From Otariodibacter oris (GTDB lineage Bacteria > Pseudomonadota > Gammaproteobacteria > Enterobacterales > Pasteurellaceae), in assembly GCF_009684715.1 (NCBI RefSeq), contig NZ_CP016604.1:635262-699261 (forward strand): 64,000 bases of DNA, read 5' to 3'. The notes below the pieces were generated by a model. The model made no database searches and was not told where the DNA came from. It worked only from the letters and a program-made list of their open reading frames with translations. The position numbers and the translations under genes were made by a program. Numbering within the stretch: the stretch's first letter is position 1; each line of letters begins with the position of its first letter. Below, one piece after another: positions 51,715 to 60,023 of this stretch.

Positions 51715-53694
51715 ATGATAAACAGAAGACGCTTTATTCAAATTGGTGCAAGTGCAATGCTAGTTCTTGGCACACAGCGGTACAGTTGGGCATTACCTGC
51801 TATGGAAAATGCCGTAAAATTACGTGTCATTGCGACTACAGATGTACATAGTTTTTTAACCGATTTTGATTATTACAAAGATGCCCCGACAGATAAATTT
51901 GGTTTTACCCGCACAGCAACTCTGATTGAGCAAGCAAGGAAGGAAGTCAAAAATAGCGTCTTAGTGGATAATGGCGATTTAATTCAAGGAAATCCTATTG
52001 CCGATTATCAAGCTGCCGTTGGCTATAAAGAAGGTAAATCTAATCCCGCTATTGATGTATTGAATTTCATGAAGTACGATGTAGGTACGCTAGGTAACCA
52101 TGAATTTAATTATGGATTGGAATACCTCAATGCAGCCATTAAGCAGGCTAATTTTCCAATTATCAATGCAAATGTCGTAAAACCTGGTACAGATGTGCCA
52201 GTTTATCAACCTTATTTCATCCAAGAAAAAACAGTTATTGATGAATCAGGTAATGAACAAATTGTTAAAATTGGCTATATCGGATTTGTTCCTCCACAAA
52301 TTATGGTTTGGGATAAAGCTAATTTAGATGGAAAAGTTGATGCTAGAGACATTGTAAAAACTGCAGAGCGATTTATTCCTGTTTTAAAAGGTAAAGGGGC
52401 AGATATTATTGTCGCATTAGCGCATACTGGACCATCAGATGAACCTTATGAAGAAGGCGCAGAAAATGCAGCGTTTTATCTTGCCGATGTAGAAGGCATT
52501 GATGCTGTTATTTTTGGACACGCGCATCGTTTGTTCCCGAATAAAGAGTTCTCAGAATCCCCAAATGCTGATATTGAAAAGGGTACAATGAAAGGCGTCC
52601 CTGAAAGTATGGCGGGTTATTGGGGGAATAACATTAGTGTTGTTGATCTGACGTTAGCGAAAGAAAATGATAAATGGGTGGTGACAGATGGACAAGCTGC
52701 ATTACGTCCAATTTATGATGTAGAGAAAAAAGCTTCGACAGTAGAAAATCATCCAGGCGTTGCGGCATTACTATTTCCTGTTCATGAAGCAACTCGAGCT
52801 TTTGTTTCACAGCCTATTGGTAAAGCAAGCGATAATATGTATAGCTATTTAGCTTTAATGCAAGATGATCCAACGGTACAAATTGTCAATCAAGCACAAA
52901 AAGCCTATGCAGAAAATGTCGTGAAAAGTTTACCAAAATTAGCAGGATTACCTGTATTAAGTGCAGGTGCACCATTTAAAGCAGGTGGACGTAAAAATGA
53001 TCCAACAGGCTATACCGAAGTCGATAAAGGTGATTTAACCTTCCGTAATGCTGCTGATTTATATCTCTATCCAAATACATTAGTCATTGTTAAAGTGACA
53101 GGGGAAGAGTTAAAAGAGTGGTTAGAATGTAGCGCGGGAATGTTTAATCAAATTGATCCAGCGAAGAAAGAAACACAATATTTACTTGATTGGACAGGCT
53201 TTAGAACCTATAACTTTGATGTTATTGATGGCGTGGAATATCAGTATGATATTACTCAACTAGCACGCTATGATGGCGATTGTAATTTAATTAATGAAGA
53301 ATCTCATCGTGTTATCAGTTTAACTTATCAAGGTGAACCAGTAGATCCAAAAGCTGAATTCTTGGTTGCAACCAATAATTATCGTGCTTACGGTAATAAA
53401 TTCCCTGGTACTGGTAGTGATCATATTGTATTTGCTGCACCAGATGAAAACCGTCAAATTCTTGCTAATTACATTACTGCAAAAAGCCAAGAAGATGGAC
53501 AAGTCAGTCCAAGCGCAGATAAAAACTGGCGTATTGCACCAATTACTAGTGATGTGAAATTGGATATTCGTGTGGAGACTTCTCCAACTGAAAAAGCGAA
53601 AGCTTTTATCAAAGAAAAAGCACAATATCCGATGAAATTTATCAAAAATGATGAAGTTGGATTTGCGGTGTATAGCGTGGATTTAAGTAAATAA
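51715..53694 (+). CDS. cpdB: CpdB, 2',3'-cyclic-nucleotide 2'-phosphodiesterase/3'-nucleotidase
   Basis: A periplasmic enzyme that opens 2',3'-cyclic nucleotides and removes the 3' phosphate, salvaging nucleosides from RNA. The 659 aa product has metallophosphoesterase motifs ATTDVHSFL, DNGDLIQGNP, GTLGNHEFNYG and FGHAHRLFP, then the 5'-nucleotidase C-terminal domain. The N-terminus NRRRFIQIGASAMLVLG has a twin-arginine-like motif, suggesting Tat rather than Sec export; E. coli CpdB has an ordinary signal. A single USS-like GCAAGCGGT lies upstream. Confidence 0.95.
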   Translation: MINRRRFIQIGASAMLVLGTQRYSWALPAMENAVKLRVIATTDVHSFLTDFDYYKDAPTDKFGFTRTATLIEQARKEVKNSVLVDNGDLIQGNPIADYQAAVGYKEGKSNPAIDVLNFMKYDVGTLGNHEFNYGLEYLNAAIKQANFPIINANVVKPGTDVPVYQPYFIQEKTVIDESGNEQIVKIGYIGFVPPQIMVWDKANLDGKVDARDIVKTAERFIPVLKGKGADIIVALAHTGPSDEPYEEGAENAAFYLADVEGIDAVIFGHAHRLFPNKEFSESPNADIEKGTMKGVPESMAGYWGNNISVVDLTLAKENDKWVVTDGQAALRPIYDVEKKASTVENHPGVAALLFPVHEATRAFVSQPIGKASDNMYSYLALMQDDPTVQIVNQAQKAYAENVVKSLPKLAGLPVLSAGAPFKAGGRKNDPTGYTEVDKGDLTFRNAADLYLYPNTLVIVKVTGEELKEWLECSAGMFNQIDPAKKETQYLLDWTGFRTYNFDVIDGVEYQYDITQLARYDGDCNLINEESHRVISLTYQGEPVDPKAEFLVATNNYRAYGNKFPGTGSDHIVFAAPDENRQILANYITAKSQEDGQVSPSADKNWRIAPITSDVKLDIRVETSPTEKAKAFIKEKAQYPMKFIKNDEVGFAVYSVDLSK

Positions 53695-53709
53695 ATTCTA
53701 TAGATAGAT

Positions 53710-53758
53710 AACAAGCGGTCAGATTTCACAAAAATTATGTAAAATCTGACCGCTTGTT
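53710..53758. terminator. Inverted USS pair between cpdB and ppiB
   Basis: A 17-bp perfect stem (53710-53726 with 53742-53758), each arm starting with a full uptake core (53711-53719 and 53749-53757), and a 15-nt loop. It sits between convergent genes. T tails are weak on both strands, but the position fits bidirectional termination. Confidence 0.75.
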
Positions 53759-53772
53759 CTAATTATCGTAAA

Positions 53773-54264
53773 TTATTCAACAGTGACTGAGGTAATAATC
53801 ACCTCTTCTTTTGGTACATCTTGGTGGAAACCGTAGTTACCAGTTTTCACGCCTTTGATTTTATCAACTACGTCCATACCCTCTACAACTTCACCGAACA
53901 CCGCATAGCCCCAGCCTTGCATAGTTTCTGATTTAAAGTCTAAGAATGTGTTGTCTGCAACATTGATAAAGAATTGTGCAGATGCTGAATGCGGATCAGA
54001 AGTACGAGCCATTGCGATTGTGCCACGTTTGTTGCTTAAGCCATTGTTTGCTTCATTTTTGATTGGCGCACGAGTTTGTTTTTCCTTCATGCCCGCTTCC
54101 ATACCACCACCTTGAATCATAAAACCATCAATCACACGGTGGAAAATTGTGTTGTTATAGAAACCGTCTTTACAGTAAGTTTTAAAGTTTTCTGCTGTTA
54201 CTGGTGCTTTTTCCGCATTTAATGCAATTTTAATGTCACCAAAGTTAGTGTGTAATGTAATCAT
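53773..54264 (-). CDS. ppiB: PpiB, cytoplasmic peptidyl-prolyl cis-trans isomerase
   Basis: Cyclophilin-type proline isomerase that assists folding. The 163 aa product lacks a signal peptide, which separates it from periplasmic PpiA. The core reads [18 protein letters not shown], with [27 protein letters not shown] and [18 protein letters not shown]. It is divergent from cysS, as in several Pasteurellaceae and E. coli. Confidence 0.96.
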   Translation of the reverse strand: MITLHTNFGDIKIALNAEKAPVTAENFKTYCKDGFYNNTIFHRVIDGFMIQGGGMEAGMKEKQTRAPIKNEANNGLSNKRGTIAMARTSDPHSASAQFFINVADNTFLDFKSETMQGWGYAVFGEVVEGMDVVDKIKGVKTGNYGFHQDVPKEEVIITSVTVE

Positions 54265-54406
54265 GTTGTTTCCTTGTTAGTTAGAGGGAGATACAAAGGC
54301 GGTATTATTAAAAAGTTTAGCCAAAATTGCAAAAAAATCTCACAATCTGACCGCTTATTTGCTATATTTGTCGCGATTTTTACAACTAAATGAAAATAGA
54401 GGAACT

Positions 54407-55786
54407 ATGCTCAAAATTTATAACACCTTAAAACGTGAGAAAGAAGAATTTAAGCCAATCAATCCTAACCAAGTCGGTATGTATGTGTGTGGAGTAACGG
54501 TTTATGATCTCTGTCACTTTGGGCATGGTCGTACCTTTGTTTCTTTTGATGTGATTACCCGTTATTTACGTTATTTAGGTTATAACCTTCGCTATGTGCG
54601 TAATATTACTGATGTGGACGATAAAATCATTAAGCGTGCGATCGAGAATAATGAAACCACCGATCAGCTTGTGGATCGTATGATCGCTGAAATGCACAAA
54701 GATTTTGATGCGTTGAATATTTTACGTCCAGATGTTGAGCCAAGAGCGACCCAACATATTGCGGAGATTATTGAGTTAGTCGAAACCCTCATCAACAATG
54801 GTCATGCCTATGTGGCGGAAGATGGTGATGTGATGTTCCAAGTTGATACTTTCCCAAAATACGGCTCACTTTCACGTCAGAACTTAGAGCAACTTCAAGC
54901 AGGTGCAAGAATTGAAGTGAAAAGCGTAAAACGTAACCCAATGGATTTCGTGTTGTGGAAAATGTCGAAAGAGAATGAACCAAGCTGGGATTCTCCTTGG
55001 GGGAAAGGTCGCCCTGGTTGGCATATCGAGTGTTCTGCAATGAACAGTAAAGAATTAGGCAATCACTTTGATATTCACGGCGGTGGTTCAGATTTAATGT
55101 TCCCACACCACGAAAATGAAATTGCACAATCTTGCTGCGCGCACGGTGATCAGTATGTCAATTATTGGCTACACACGGGAATGTTAACGATTAACGAAGA
55201 GAAAATGTCTAAATCGTTAAACAATTTCTTCACTATTCGAGATATCTTAAATAAATACGACAGCGAAAGTGTGCGTTATTTCTTTTTAACTGCGCAATAT
55301 CGTAGTTTGTTAGATTATAGTGAAGAAAATATCGGCTTGGCTCGTAAAGCCTTAGAGCGTTTATACACTGCTTTAAGAGGCTGTAAAACAGATATTTCAT
55401 TGCCAGAAGACGATCAATATGTTGAGAGTTTTAAAGAGTCAATGAATGATGACTTTAACACTCCGGGTGCATTAGCTGTTTTATTTGAATTAGCGAGAGA
55501 AATCAATAAACTCAAAGCAGAAAATCAAGCAGAAGCAGATAAATTAGCATCTCGTCTAAAACAACTTGCGGGCGTGTTAGGTTTACTTGAACAAGATCCA
55601 GAAGTCTTTTTACAAGGCGATGCGAATAATGATGAAGTAGCGGAAATTGAAGCCCTAATCAAACAGCGTAATGACGCTCGTGCAAGTAAGAATTGGGCGG
55701 TTGCTGATGAAGCCCGTAATAAATTAACTGAAATGGGCATTATTTTGGAAGACGGTCCAAATGGTACGACGTGGCGTAAAGCGTAA
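54407..55786 (+). CDS. cysS: CysS, cysteinyl-tRNA synthetase
   Basis: A class I synthetase that charges tRNA-Cys. From the ATG at 54407 (AGAGGAA ribosome site) the product is 459 aa, the normal length; the open frame to 54359 is spurious. It starts [15 protein letters not shown], has zinc Cys28 in [21 protein letters not shown] with the HIGH-type HFGH (37-40), [18 protein letters not shown] and the KMSKS loop ([11 protein letters not shown]). Confidence 0.97.
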   Translation: MLKIYNTLKREKEEFKPINPNQVGMYVCGVTVYDLCHFGHGRTFVSFDVITRYLRYLGYNLRYVRNITDVDDKIIKRAIENNETTDQLVDRMIAEMHKDFDALNILRPDVEPRATQHIAEIIELVETLINNGHAYVAEDGDVMFQVDTFPKYGSLSRQNLEQLQAGARIEVKSVKRNPMDFVLWKMSKENEPSWDSPWGKGRPGWHIECSAMNSKELGNHFDIHGGGSDLMFPHHENEIAQSCCAHGDQYVNYWLHTGMLTINEEKMSKSLNNFFTIRDILNKYDSESVRYFFLTAQYRSLLDYSEENIGLARKALERLYTALRGCKTDISLPEDDQYVESFKESMNDDFNTPGALAVLFELAREINKLKAENQAEADKLASRLKQLAGVLGLLEQDPEVFLQGDANNDEVAEIEALIKQRNDARASKNWAVADEARNKLTEMGIILEDGPNGTTWRKA

Positions 55787-55813
55787 TTTTTCAATTTAGC
55801 TCTAATGTGAATG

Positions 55814-55871
55814 ATAAGCGGTCACTTTCTCTAAAAATATTGCAAAATATTGATCGGAAGTGACCGCTTAT
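55814..55871. terminator. Inverted USS-like pair after cysS
   Basis: Perfect 14-bp arms ATAAGCGGTCACTT / AAGTGACCGCTTAT with a 30-nt loop. Each contains eight of nine bases of the uptake core (TAAGCGGT). It ends about 30 bp before the next gene, with no long T tail. Confidence 0.6.
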
Positions 55872-55903
55872 TTACTTTATGTAATACGATTTTTCGAGGA
55901 AAT

Positions 55904-56380
55904 ATGAAACCACAAATTAATATCTTATTTGTCTGCTTAGGCAATATTTGTCGTTCACCAATGGCAGAGTATGTGATGCGAGACAAAATCAAACAGGCAC
56001 ACTTAGATAATCTGATTTTTACTGATAGTGCTGGCACAGCAGGATGGCATGAAGGGGAAGATATGCATCGGGGTACTGCCAAAGTATTAGCTCAACATCA
56101 AATTGATAATAAAGGTTTTAGCAGTCGTCCTATCAAAAAATCAGATTGGGATCAGTTTGATTATATTATTGCGATGGATGACAGTAATTTGCGTGATTTA
56201 GAAAAACTTTTTGGAAAATCATCTGAAAAATTATTCCAAATTACTACGCTACGGTCTGATTTACCATATGATCATATTCCCGACCCTTGGTACACCAACA
56301 ATTTTGATGAAACTTACGCTTTATTAGATAAATGTTGTGAGAGTTTATTGGTGAAAATCAAACAAACTCATCATCTCTAA
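55904..56380 (+). CDS. Low-molecular-weight protein-tyrosine-phosphatase family protein
   Basis: A 158 aa cytoplasmic phosphatase with the CX5RS loop CLGNICRS (catalytic Cys11, Arg17) at the N-terminus and the general-acid Asp in IPDPWYTN. The start is set by GAGGAA and the family's short N-terminus; the frame opens earlier at 55850, inside the hairpin. No tyrosine kinase or capsule gene lies nearby, so unlike Wzb/Wzc pairs the substrate is unknown. Residues DFDETYALLDKCCESLL-like at the end fit the eukaryote-like LMW-PTP group. Confidence 0.92.
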   Translation: MKPQINILFVCLGNICRSPMAEYVMRDKIKQAHLDNLIFTDSAGTAGWHEGEDMHRGTAKVLAQHQIDNKGFSSRPIKKSDWDQFDYIIAMDDSNLRDLEKLFGKSSEKLFQITTLRSDLPYDHIPDPWYTNNFDETYALLDKCCESLLVKIKQTHHL

Positions 56381-56426
56381 TGCACAATATGCTACAATCG
56401 GGCTTATTTACTCCACAATATAGCCA

Positions 56427-57977
56427 ATGAATAAGCCAACCTTCTTTATTTACGATTACGAAAGTTTTGGAATTAACCCCGCTTCAGACCGTCCTGCACA
56501 GTTTGCGGGGATTCGTACCGATAGTGATTTTAATATTGTCGGCGAACCAGTGATGTTCTATTGCAAACAAACGCCTGATTATTTACCTTCACCAGAAGCA
56601 GTAATGGTTACGGGGATTACTCCTCAACTTTGTAATAAAGAAGGCATTTCTGAGCCTGAATTTGCGGCACGTATTCATGCTGAATTTTCACAACCCAATA
56701 CCTGTATTATGGGTTATAACAGCATTCGTTATGATGACGAAATGACTCGCTATACTTTCTTCCGTAATTTCTTTGATCCTTATGAGTATAGTTATAAAAA
56801 TGGCAATTCCCGTTGGGATCTACTCAATGTAGTTCGTGCGTGCTATGCATTGCGTCCAGAGGGCATTGAATGGGCGTTTGATGATGAAGGCATGCCAAGT
56901 TTTAAATTGGAAAATTTAACTAAGGCAAATGGGATTGCACATGAAAATGCGCACGATGCGATGGCAGATGTGTATGCAACCATTGCGATGGCAAAATTAA
57001 TCAAAGAAAAACAACCAAAACTATTCAACTTTTTCTTTGAAAATCGCGGTAAAAAAGAACTTGAAGCAATGATTGATACGGGTGAAATGACACCTCTTGT
57101 TCACGTTTCGGGAATGTTAGGCAATTATCGGGGAAATACCACTTGGATCGCACCGCTTGCGTGGCATCCAGAAAATAAAAATGCGGTTATCGTGTGTGAT
57201 TTAGCGGGTAATATGGATGATTTACTGACTGAATCAGCAGAAGTGCTAAAAGAACGCCTTTATACTAAAAAAGAAGAATTGGAACAAAATGGCTTGAGTA
57301 GTGTGCCGTTGAAATTAGTACATATTAATAAATGCCCAATTTTAGCGCCAGCGAAAACCTTGTTGCCTCAAACCGCTGAACGATTGGGGATTGATAGAGA
57401 ACTTTGTTTAGCGAATTTGAAAAAACTCAAAACACAGAAAAGTGTGATTCGAGAAAAAGTCACTGAAATCTTTAGTGACACACGTACATTCACTGAATCA
57501 CCTAACGTTGAAACTACATTATATTCGGGATTCTTCTCGCCAGCAGATAAAAATAATATGGCAATTTTACGTACCTTAGAGCCACAAGAATTAGCAAATC
57601 ACGGTCTAAAATTTGCCGATCCACGTGTCGAAAAACTATTATTTAATTATCGGGCAAGACACTATCCAGAAACCCTTTCTCGTTCAGAACAAGTTCGTTG
57701 GCAAAAATATTGTTATCAACAAATTGATGACAAAGCCGAAAGCTTTACTCAATCTATGGATAAGCTTTTCCAAGAGTTTCACGATAATGAAGAAAAACGT
57801 GCATTATTAGAAGAATTAACGATTTACGCTGAAACGCTATCAGAAGGGCAAACACTGAATTATTCTTCGGATCCTAATTCAGATTATTTATTAGCAGAAT
57901 TAAATAAAGTGGCTGAACAAGCGGTCGATAAAGCAGAAAAATTTAAAGAATTAAACGCATTACTCGGCAAAAAATAA
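56427..57977 (+). CDS. sbcB: SbcB, exodeoxyribonuclease I
   Basis: A 3'-5' single-strand DNA exonuclease used in recombination and mismatch repair. The 516 aa product has the DEDD nuclease motifs (FFIYDYESFGINPASDRPAQFAGIRTD, YNSIRYDDEMTRYTFFRNF, ENAHDAMADVYATIAMAKL), the SH3-like middle (VHVSGMLGNYRGNTTWIAPLAWHPENKNAVIVCDL) and the helical C-terminal domain. It is about 40 residues longer than E. coli ExoI owing to a C-terminal extension after YAETL, which contains a USS copy. Confidence 0.96.
   Translation: MNKPTFFIYDYESFGINPASDRPAQFAGIRTDSDFNIVGEPVMFYCKQTPDYLPSPEAVMVTGITPQLCNKEGISEPEFAARIHAEFSQPNTCIMGYNSIRYDDEMTRYTFFRNFFDPYEYSYKNGNSRWDLLNVVRACYALRPEGIEWAFDDEGMPSFKLENLTKANGIAHENAHDAMADVYATIAMAKLIKEKQPKLFNFFFENRGKKELEAMIDTGEMTPLVHVSGMLGNYRGNTTWIAPLAWHPENKNAVIVCDLAGNMDDLLTESAEVLKERLYTKKEELEQNGLSSVPLKLVHINKCPILAPAKTLLPQTAERLGIDRELCLANLKKLKTQKSVIREKVTEIFSDTRTFTESPNVETTLYSGFFSPADKNNMAILRTLEPQELANHGLKFADPRVEKLLFNYRARHYPETLSRSEQVRWQKYCYQQIDDKAESFTQSMDKLFQEFHDNEEKRALLEELTIYAETLSEGQTLNYSSDPNSDYLLAELNKVAEQAVDKAEKFKELNALLGKK
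57917..57925 (+). repeat. DNA uptake signal sequence (ACAAGCGGT)
   Basis: Perfect uptake core, followed by C, inside the C-terminal extension of sbcB, coding for part of EQAVD. Confidence 0.75.
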
Positions 57978-57990
57978 TCGTGACAGTGCC

Positions 57991-58018
57991 TAGACAATTT
58001 TTATACTGTATATATACT
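57991..58018 (+). promoter_or_regulatory. Predicted promoter of the SAM-hydrolase-like gene
   Basis: TAGACA (57991-57996) and TATACT (58013-58018) with a 16-bp spacer, about 40 bp before the ATG at 58060. Confidence 0.5.
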
Positions 58019-58059
58019 AATTAAACAAATTTAATGCTTACACAACATAAGGATAATTA

Positions 58060-59058
58060 ATGAATAAAAAATTTTTAGCAATTGTTATTGCGAGTTTTTC
58101 GACAATGACATTTGCGGCAACGGAACCCACGCAACCTGTTACGGACAATGTCGATAATGTAAAAAATACGCAACAAGTTGAGCAAAATGCGGAAAAAAAT
58201 GCATTGGTATTACAAACTGATTTTAGTTTACAAGATGGTGCGGTTTCTGCGATGCAAGGGGTTGCGTTTGGGGTCGATCGTGACCTTAAAATGTTCAATT
58301 TAACCCACGAAATCCCGCCTTATAACATTTGGGAAGCCTCTTATCGTTTATTTCAAACAGCAACTTATTGGCCAAAAGGCACGGTATTTGTGAGTGTAGT
58401 TGATCCGGGTGTAGGTACAGATCGCAAATCGGTGGTATTGAAAACCAAAACAGGACACTATTTTGTGACACCTGATAACGGCACTTTAACCTTAGTAGCT
58501 GAAAATTTAGGGATAGATTCCATTCGTGAAATTGATGAAACAAAGAACCGCTTACCCGGTTCTGAAAAATCATATACCTTCCACGGACGTGATGTTTATG
58601 CTTATACGGGAGCAAGACTCGCCTCTGGCACAATCAGTTTTGACGAAGTCGGGAATGAATTACCGCCACAAGTAATGACAATTGACTATCAAAAACCTGT
58701 ATTAGAAGAAGGCACATTAAGAGGTAATATTCCTGTATTAGATATTCAATATGGCAATATTTGGACAAATATTAGTGACTCATTGCTTGAAGAATCTGGT
58801 ATTAAGCCTAATACACGTGTATGTGTGGAAATTAGCCAAAAAGTAGGTGATCAAAATAAGGCTAAAGTGCTTTATAGTGGTGCAATGCTTTATAAAAGTA
58901 GTTTTGGCGAAGTGGAAGAAGGTCGTCCTTTAATGTACCTCAATAGCTTATTGAATGTTTCATTTGCTTTAAATATGGATAATTTCGCGAATAAATATAA
59001 GATTAAATCAGGTGCGGATTGGTCTGCTTCTGTAAAATCTTGTGAAAAAGCGAGTTAA
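58060..59058 (+). CDS. Secreted SAM hydroxide adenosyltransferase/SAM hydrolase homologue (DUF62)
   Basis: A 332 aa protein of the family that includes SAM hydroxide adenosyltransferases and the fluorinase/chlorinase. Motifs are LQTDFSLQDG (about 51-60), VVDPGVGTDRKSV (DPGVG 115-119), PDNG (138-141) and FHGRDVYA (174-181). An N-terminal signal peptide (1-19, ending TFAA) is followed by an acidic Asn/Gln-rich linker to about residue 48, so the enzyme domain should be periplasmic. Cytoplasmic homologues hydrolyse SAM to adenosine and methionine; whether SAM is the substrate outside the inner membrane is unclear. It is monocistronic, with its own promoter and terminator. Confidence 0.85.
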   Translation: MNKKFLAIVIASFSTMTFAATEPTQPVTDNVDNVKNTQQVEQNAEKNALVLQTDFSLQDGAVSAMQGVAFGVDRDLKMFNLTHEIPPYNIWEASYRLFQTATYWPKGTVFVSVVDPGVGTDRKSVVLKTKTGHYFVTPDNGTLTLVAENLGIDSIREIDETKNRLPGSEKSYTFHGRDVYAYTGARLASGTISFDEVGNELPPQVMTIDYQKPVLEEGTLRGNIPVLDIQYGNIWTNISDSLLEESGIKPNTRVCVEISQKVGDQNKAKVLYSGAMLYKSSFGEVEEGRPLMYLNSLLNVSFALNMDNFANKYKIKSGADWSASVKSCEKAS

Positions 59059-59081
59059 TTCCTTTTTGTTTTTTATCCGTT

Positions 59082-59121
59082 GCCACGGTGTGTAGTTTTA
59101 TATACCGTGGCTTTATTTTTT
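59082..59121 (+). terminator. Terminator after the SAM-hydrolase-like gene
   Basis: GCCACGGTGT / ATACCGTGGC stem (one G-T pair) with a 14-nt loop, followed by TTTATTTTTT. Confidence 0.88.
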
Positions 59122-59142
59122 ATTTTCCCATAAGATTATTTA

Positions 59143-59961
59143 ATGATTAGAGATCTCCATAGCCATAGTACCGCTTCGGACGGTATGTTAACCCCAACCC
59201 AATTGATCGAACGGGCTGTTGAATTTAATGTAGGCATGCTTGCTTTAACCGATCACGATACTTTGGCGGGTATTGCAGAAGCAAAACATTTTGCTCAAAC
59301 ACAACCAATAGAATTTATTTCTGGCGTAGAAATCTCTATTTTATGGGAAGGAAAAAGTCTTCACCTTGCCGCATTAAACGTCGACGAAAATAATGAAGAC
59401 TTGTTGAAATTAATGCAAAGCCAAGCCGAACTTCGTCAAACTAGAGCAGAGTTGATTGGTGAAAAATTAGAAAAGGCGGGTGTAGCCAATGCTTATGAGG
59501 GGGCAAAAGCCCTTGCAAGTGGGGAGGTCACTCGAGCACATTATGCACGTTTTTTAGTTTCACAAGGCTATGTGCGTAATGATGAACAAGCGTTTAAACG
59601 TTATTTGGGCATGGGGAAATCTGCCTATGTTAAACCTGAGTGGTGCTCCTTAGAAGAGGCAATTACGGCAACGCATCATGCTGGAGGAGTCATTTGTATC
59701 GCTCATCCATTGCGTTATAAGCTTACAGCACGTTGGATCCGTCGCATCATTACTGCTTTTAAAGAAGCGGGTGGAGATGGACTAGAAGTAGCTGGATGTG
59801 GACAATCGCCAGATCAACGTCAATTATTAGCTCGTTGGGCAAATGAATTTGAATTATATGCCTCCGCAGGGTCTGATTTTCATTATCCAGCGGGATGGAT
59901 TGAGTTAGGTAAAAACCTCAATTTACCACAAGATTGTAAGCCCATTTGGGATAAATTTTAA
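59143..59961 (+). CDS. rnm: RNase AM (YciV/TrpH) PHP-family 5'-3' exoribonuclease
   Basis: A PHP-domain phosphoesterase; E. coli YciV/RnmA(M) trims 5' ends of rRNAs and hydrolyses 3',5'-nucleotide bisphosphates. The 272 aa product begins with the metal motif DLHSHSTASDGMLTP, then LALTDHDTLAG, the FISGVEIS segment, IAHPLRY and the terminal GSDFHYP, together supplying the His/Asp ligands of the trinuclear site. In E. coli it lies next to trp genes, but here the neighbours are unrelated. Confidence 0.92.
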   Translation: MIRDLHSHSTASDGMLTPTQLIERAVEFNVGMLALTDHDTLAGIAEAKHFAQTQPIEFISGVEISILWEGKSLHLAALNVDENNEDLLKLMQSQAELRQTRAELIGEKLEKAGVANAYEGAKALASGEVTRAHYARFLVSQGYVRNDEQAFKRYLGMGKSAYVKPEWCSLEEAITATHHAGGVICIAHPLRYKLTARWIRRIITAFKEAGGDGLEVAGCGQSPDQRQLLARWANEFELYASAGSDFHYPAGWIELGKNLNLPQDCKPIWDKF

Positions 59962-59994
59962 TAATTCAAATTTACAAATATTTGGATTAAACTT

Positions 59995-60003
59995 ACCGCT
60001 TGT
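59995..60003 (-). repeat. DNA uptake signal sequence (ACCGCTTGT on plus)
   Basis: Perfect uptake core in the gap before dnaB. Confidence 0.75.
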
Positions 60004-60023
60004 GTGTTGAATGGAGAAATGAA

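Noticed and set aside
54359-54406. N-terminal extension of cysS
   Set aside because: Homologues start at MLKIYNT; the internal ATG at 54407 has the ribosome site.
55850-55903. N-terminal 18-codon extension of the LMW phosphatase
   Set aside because: It would begin inside the USS hairpin after cysS and lacks a ribosome site; ATG at 55904 has GAGGAA and the family N-terminus.
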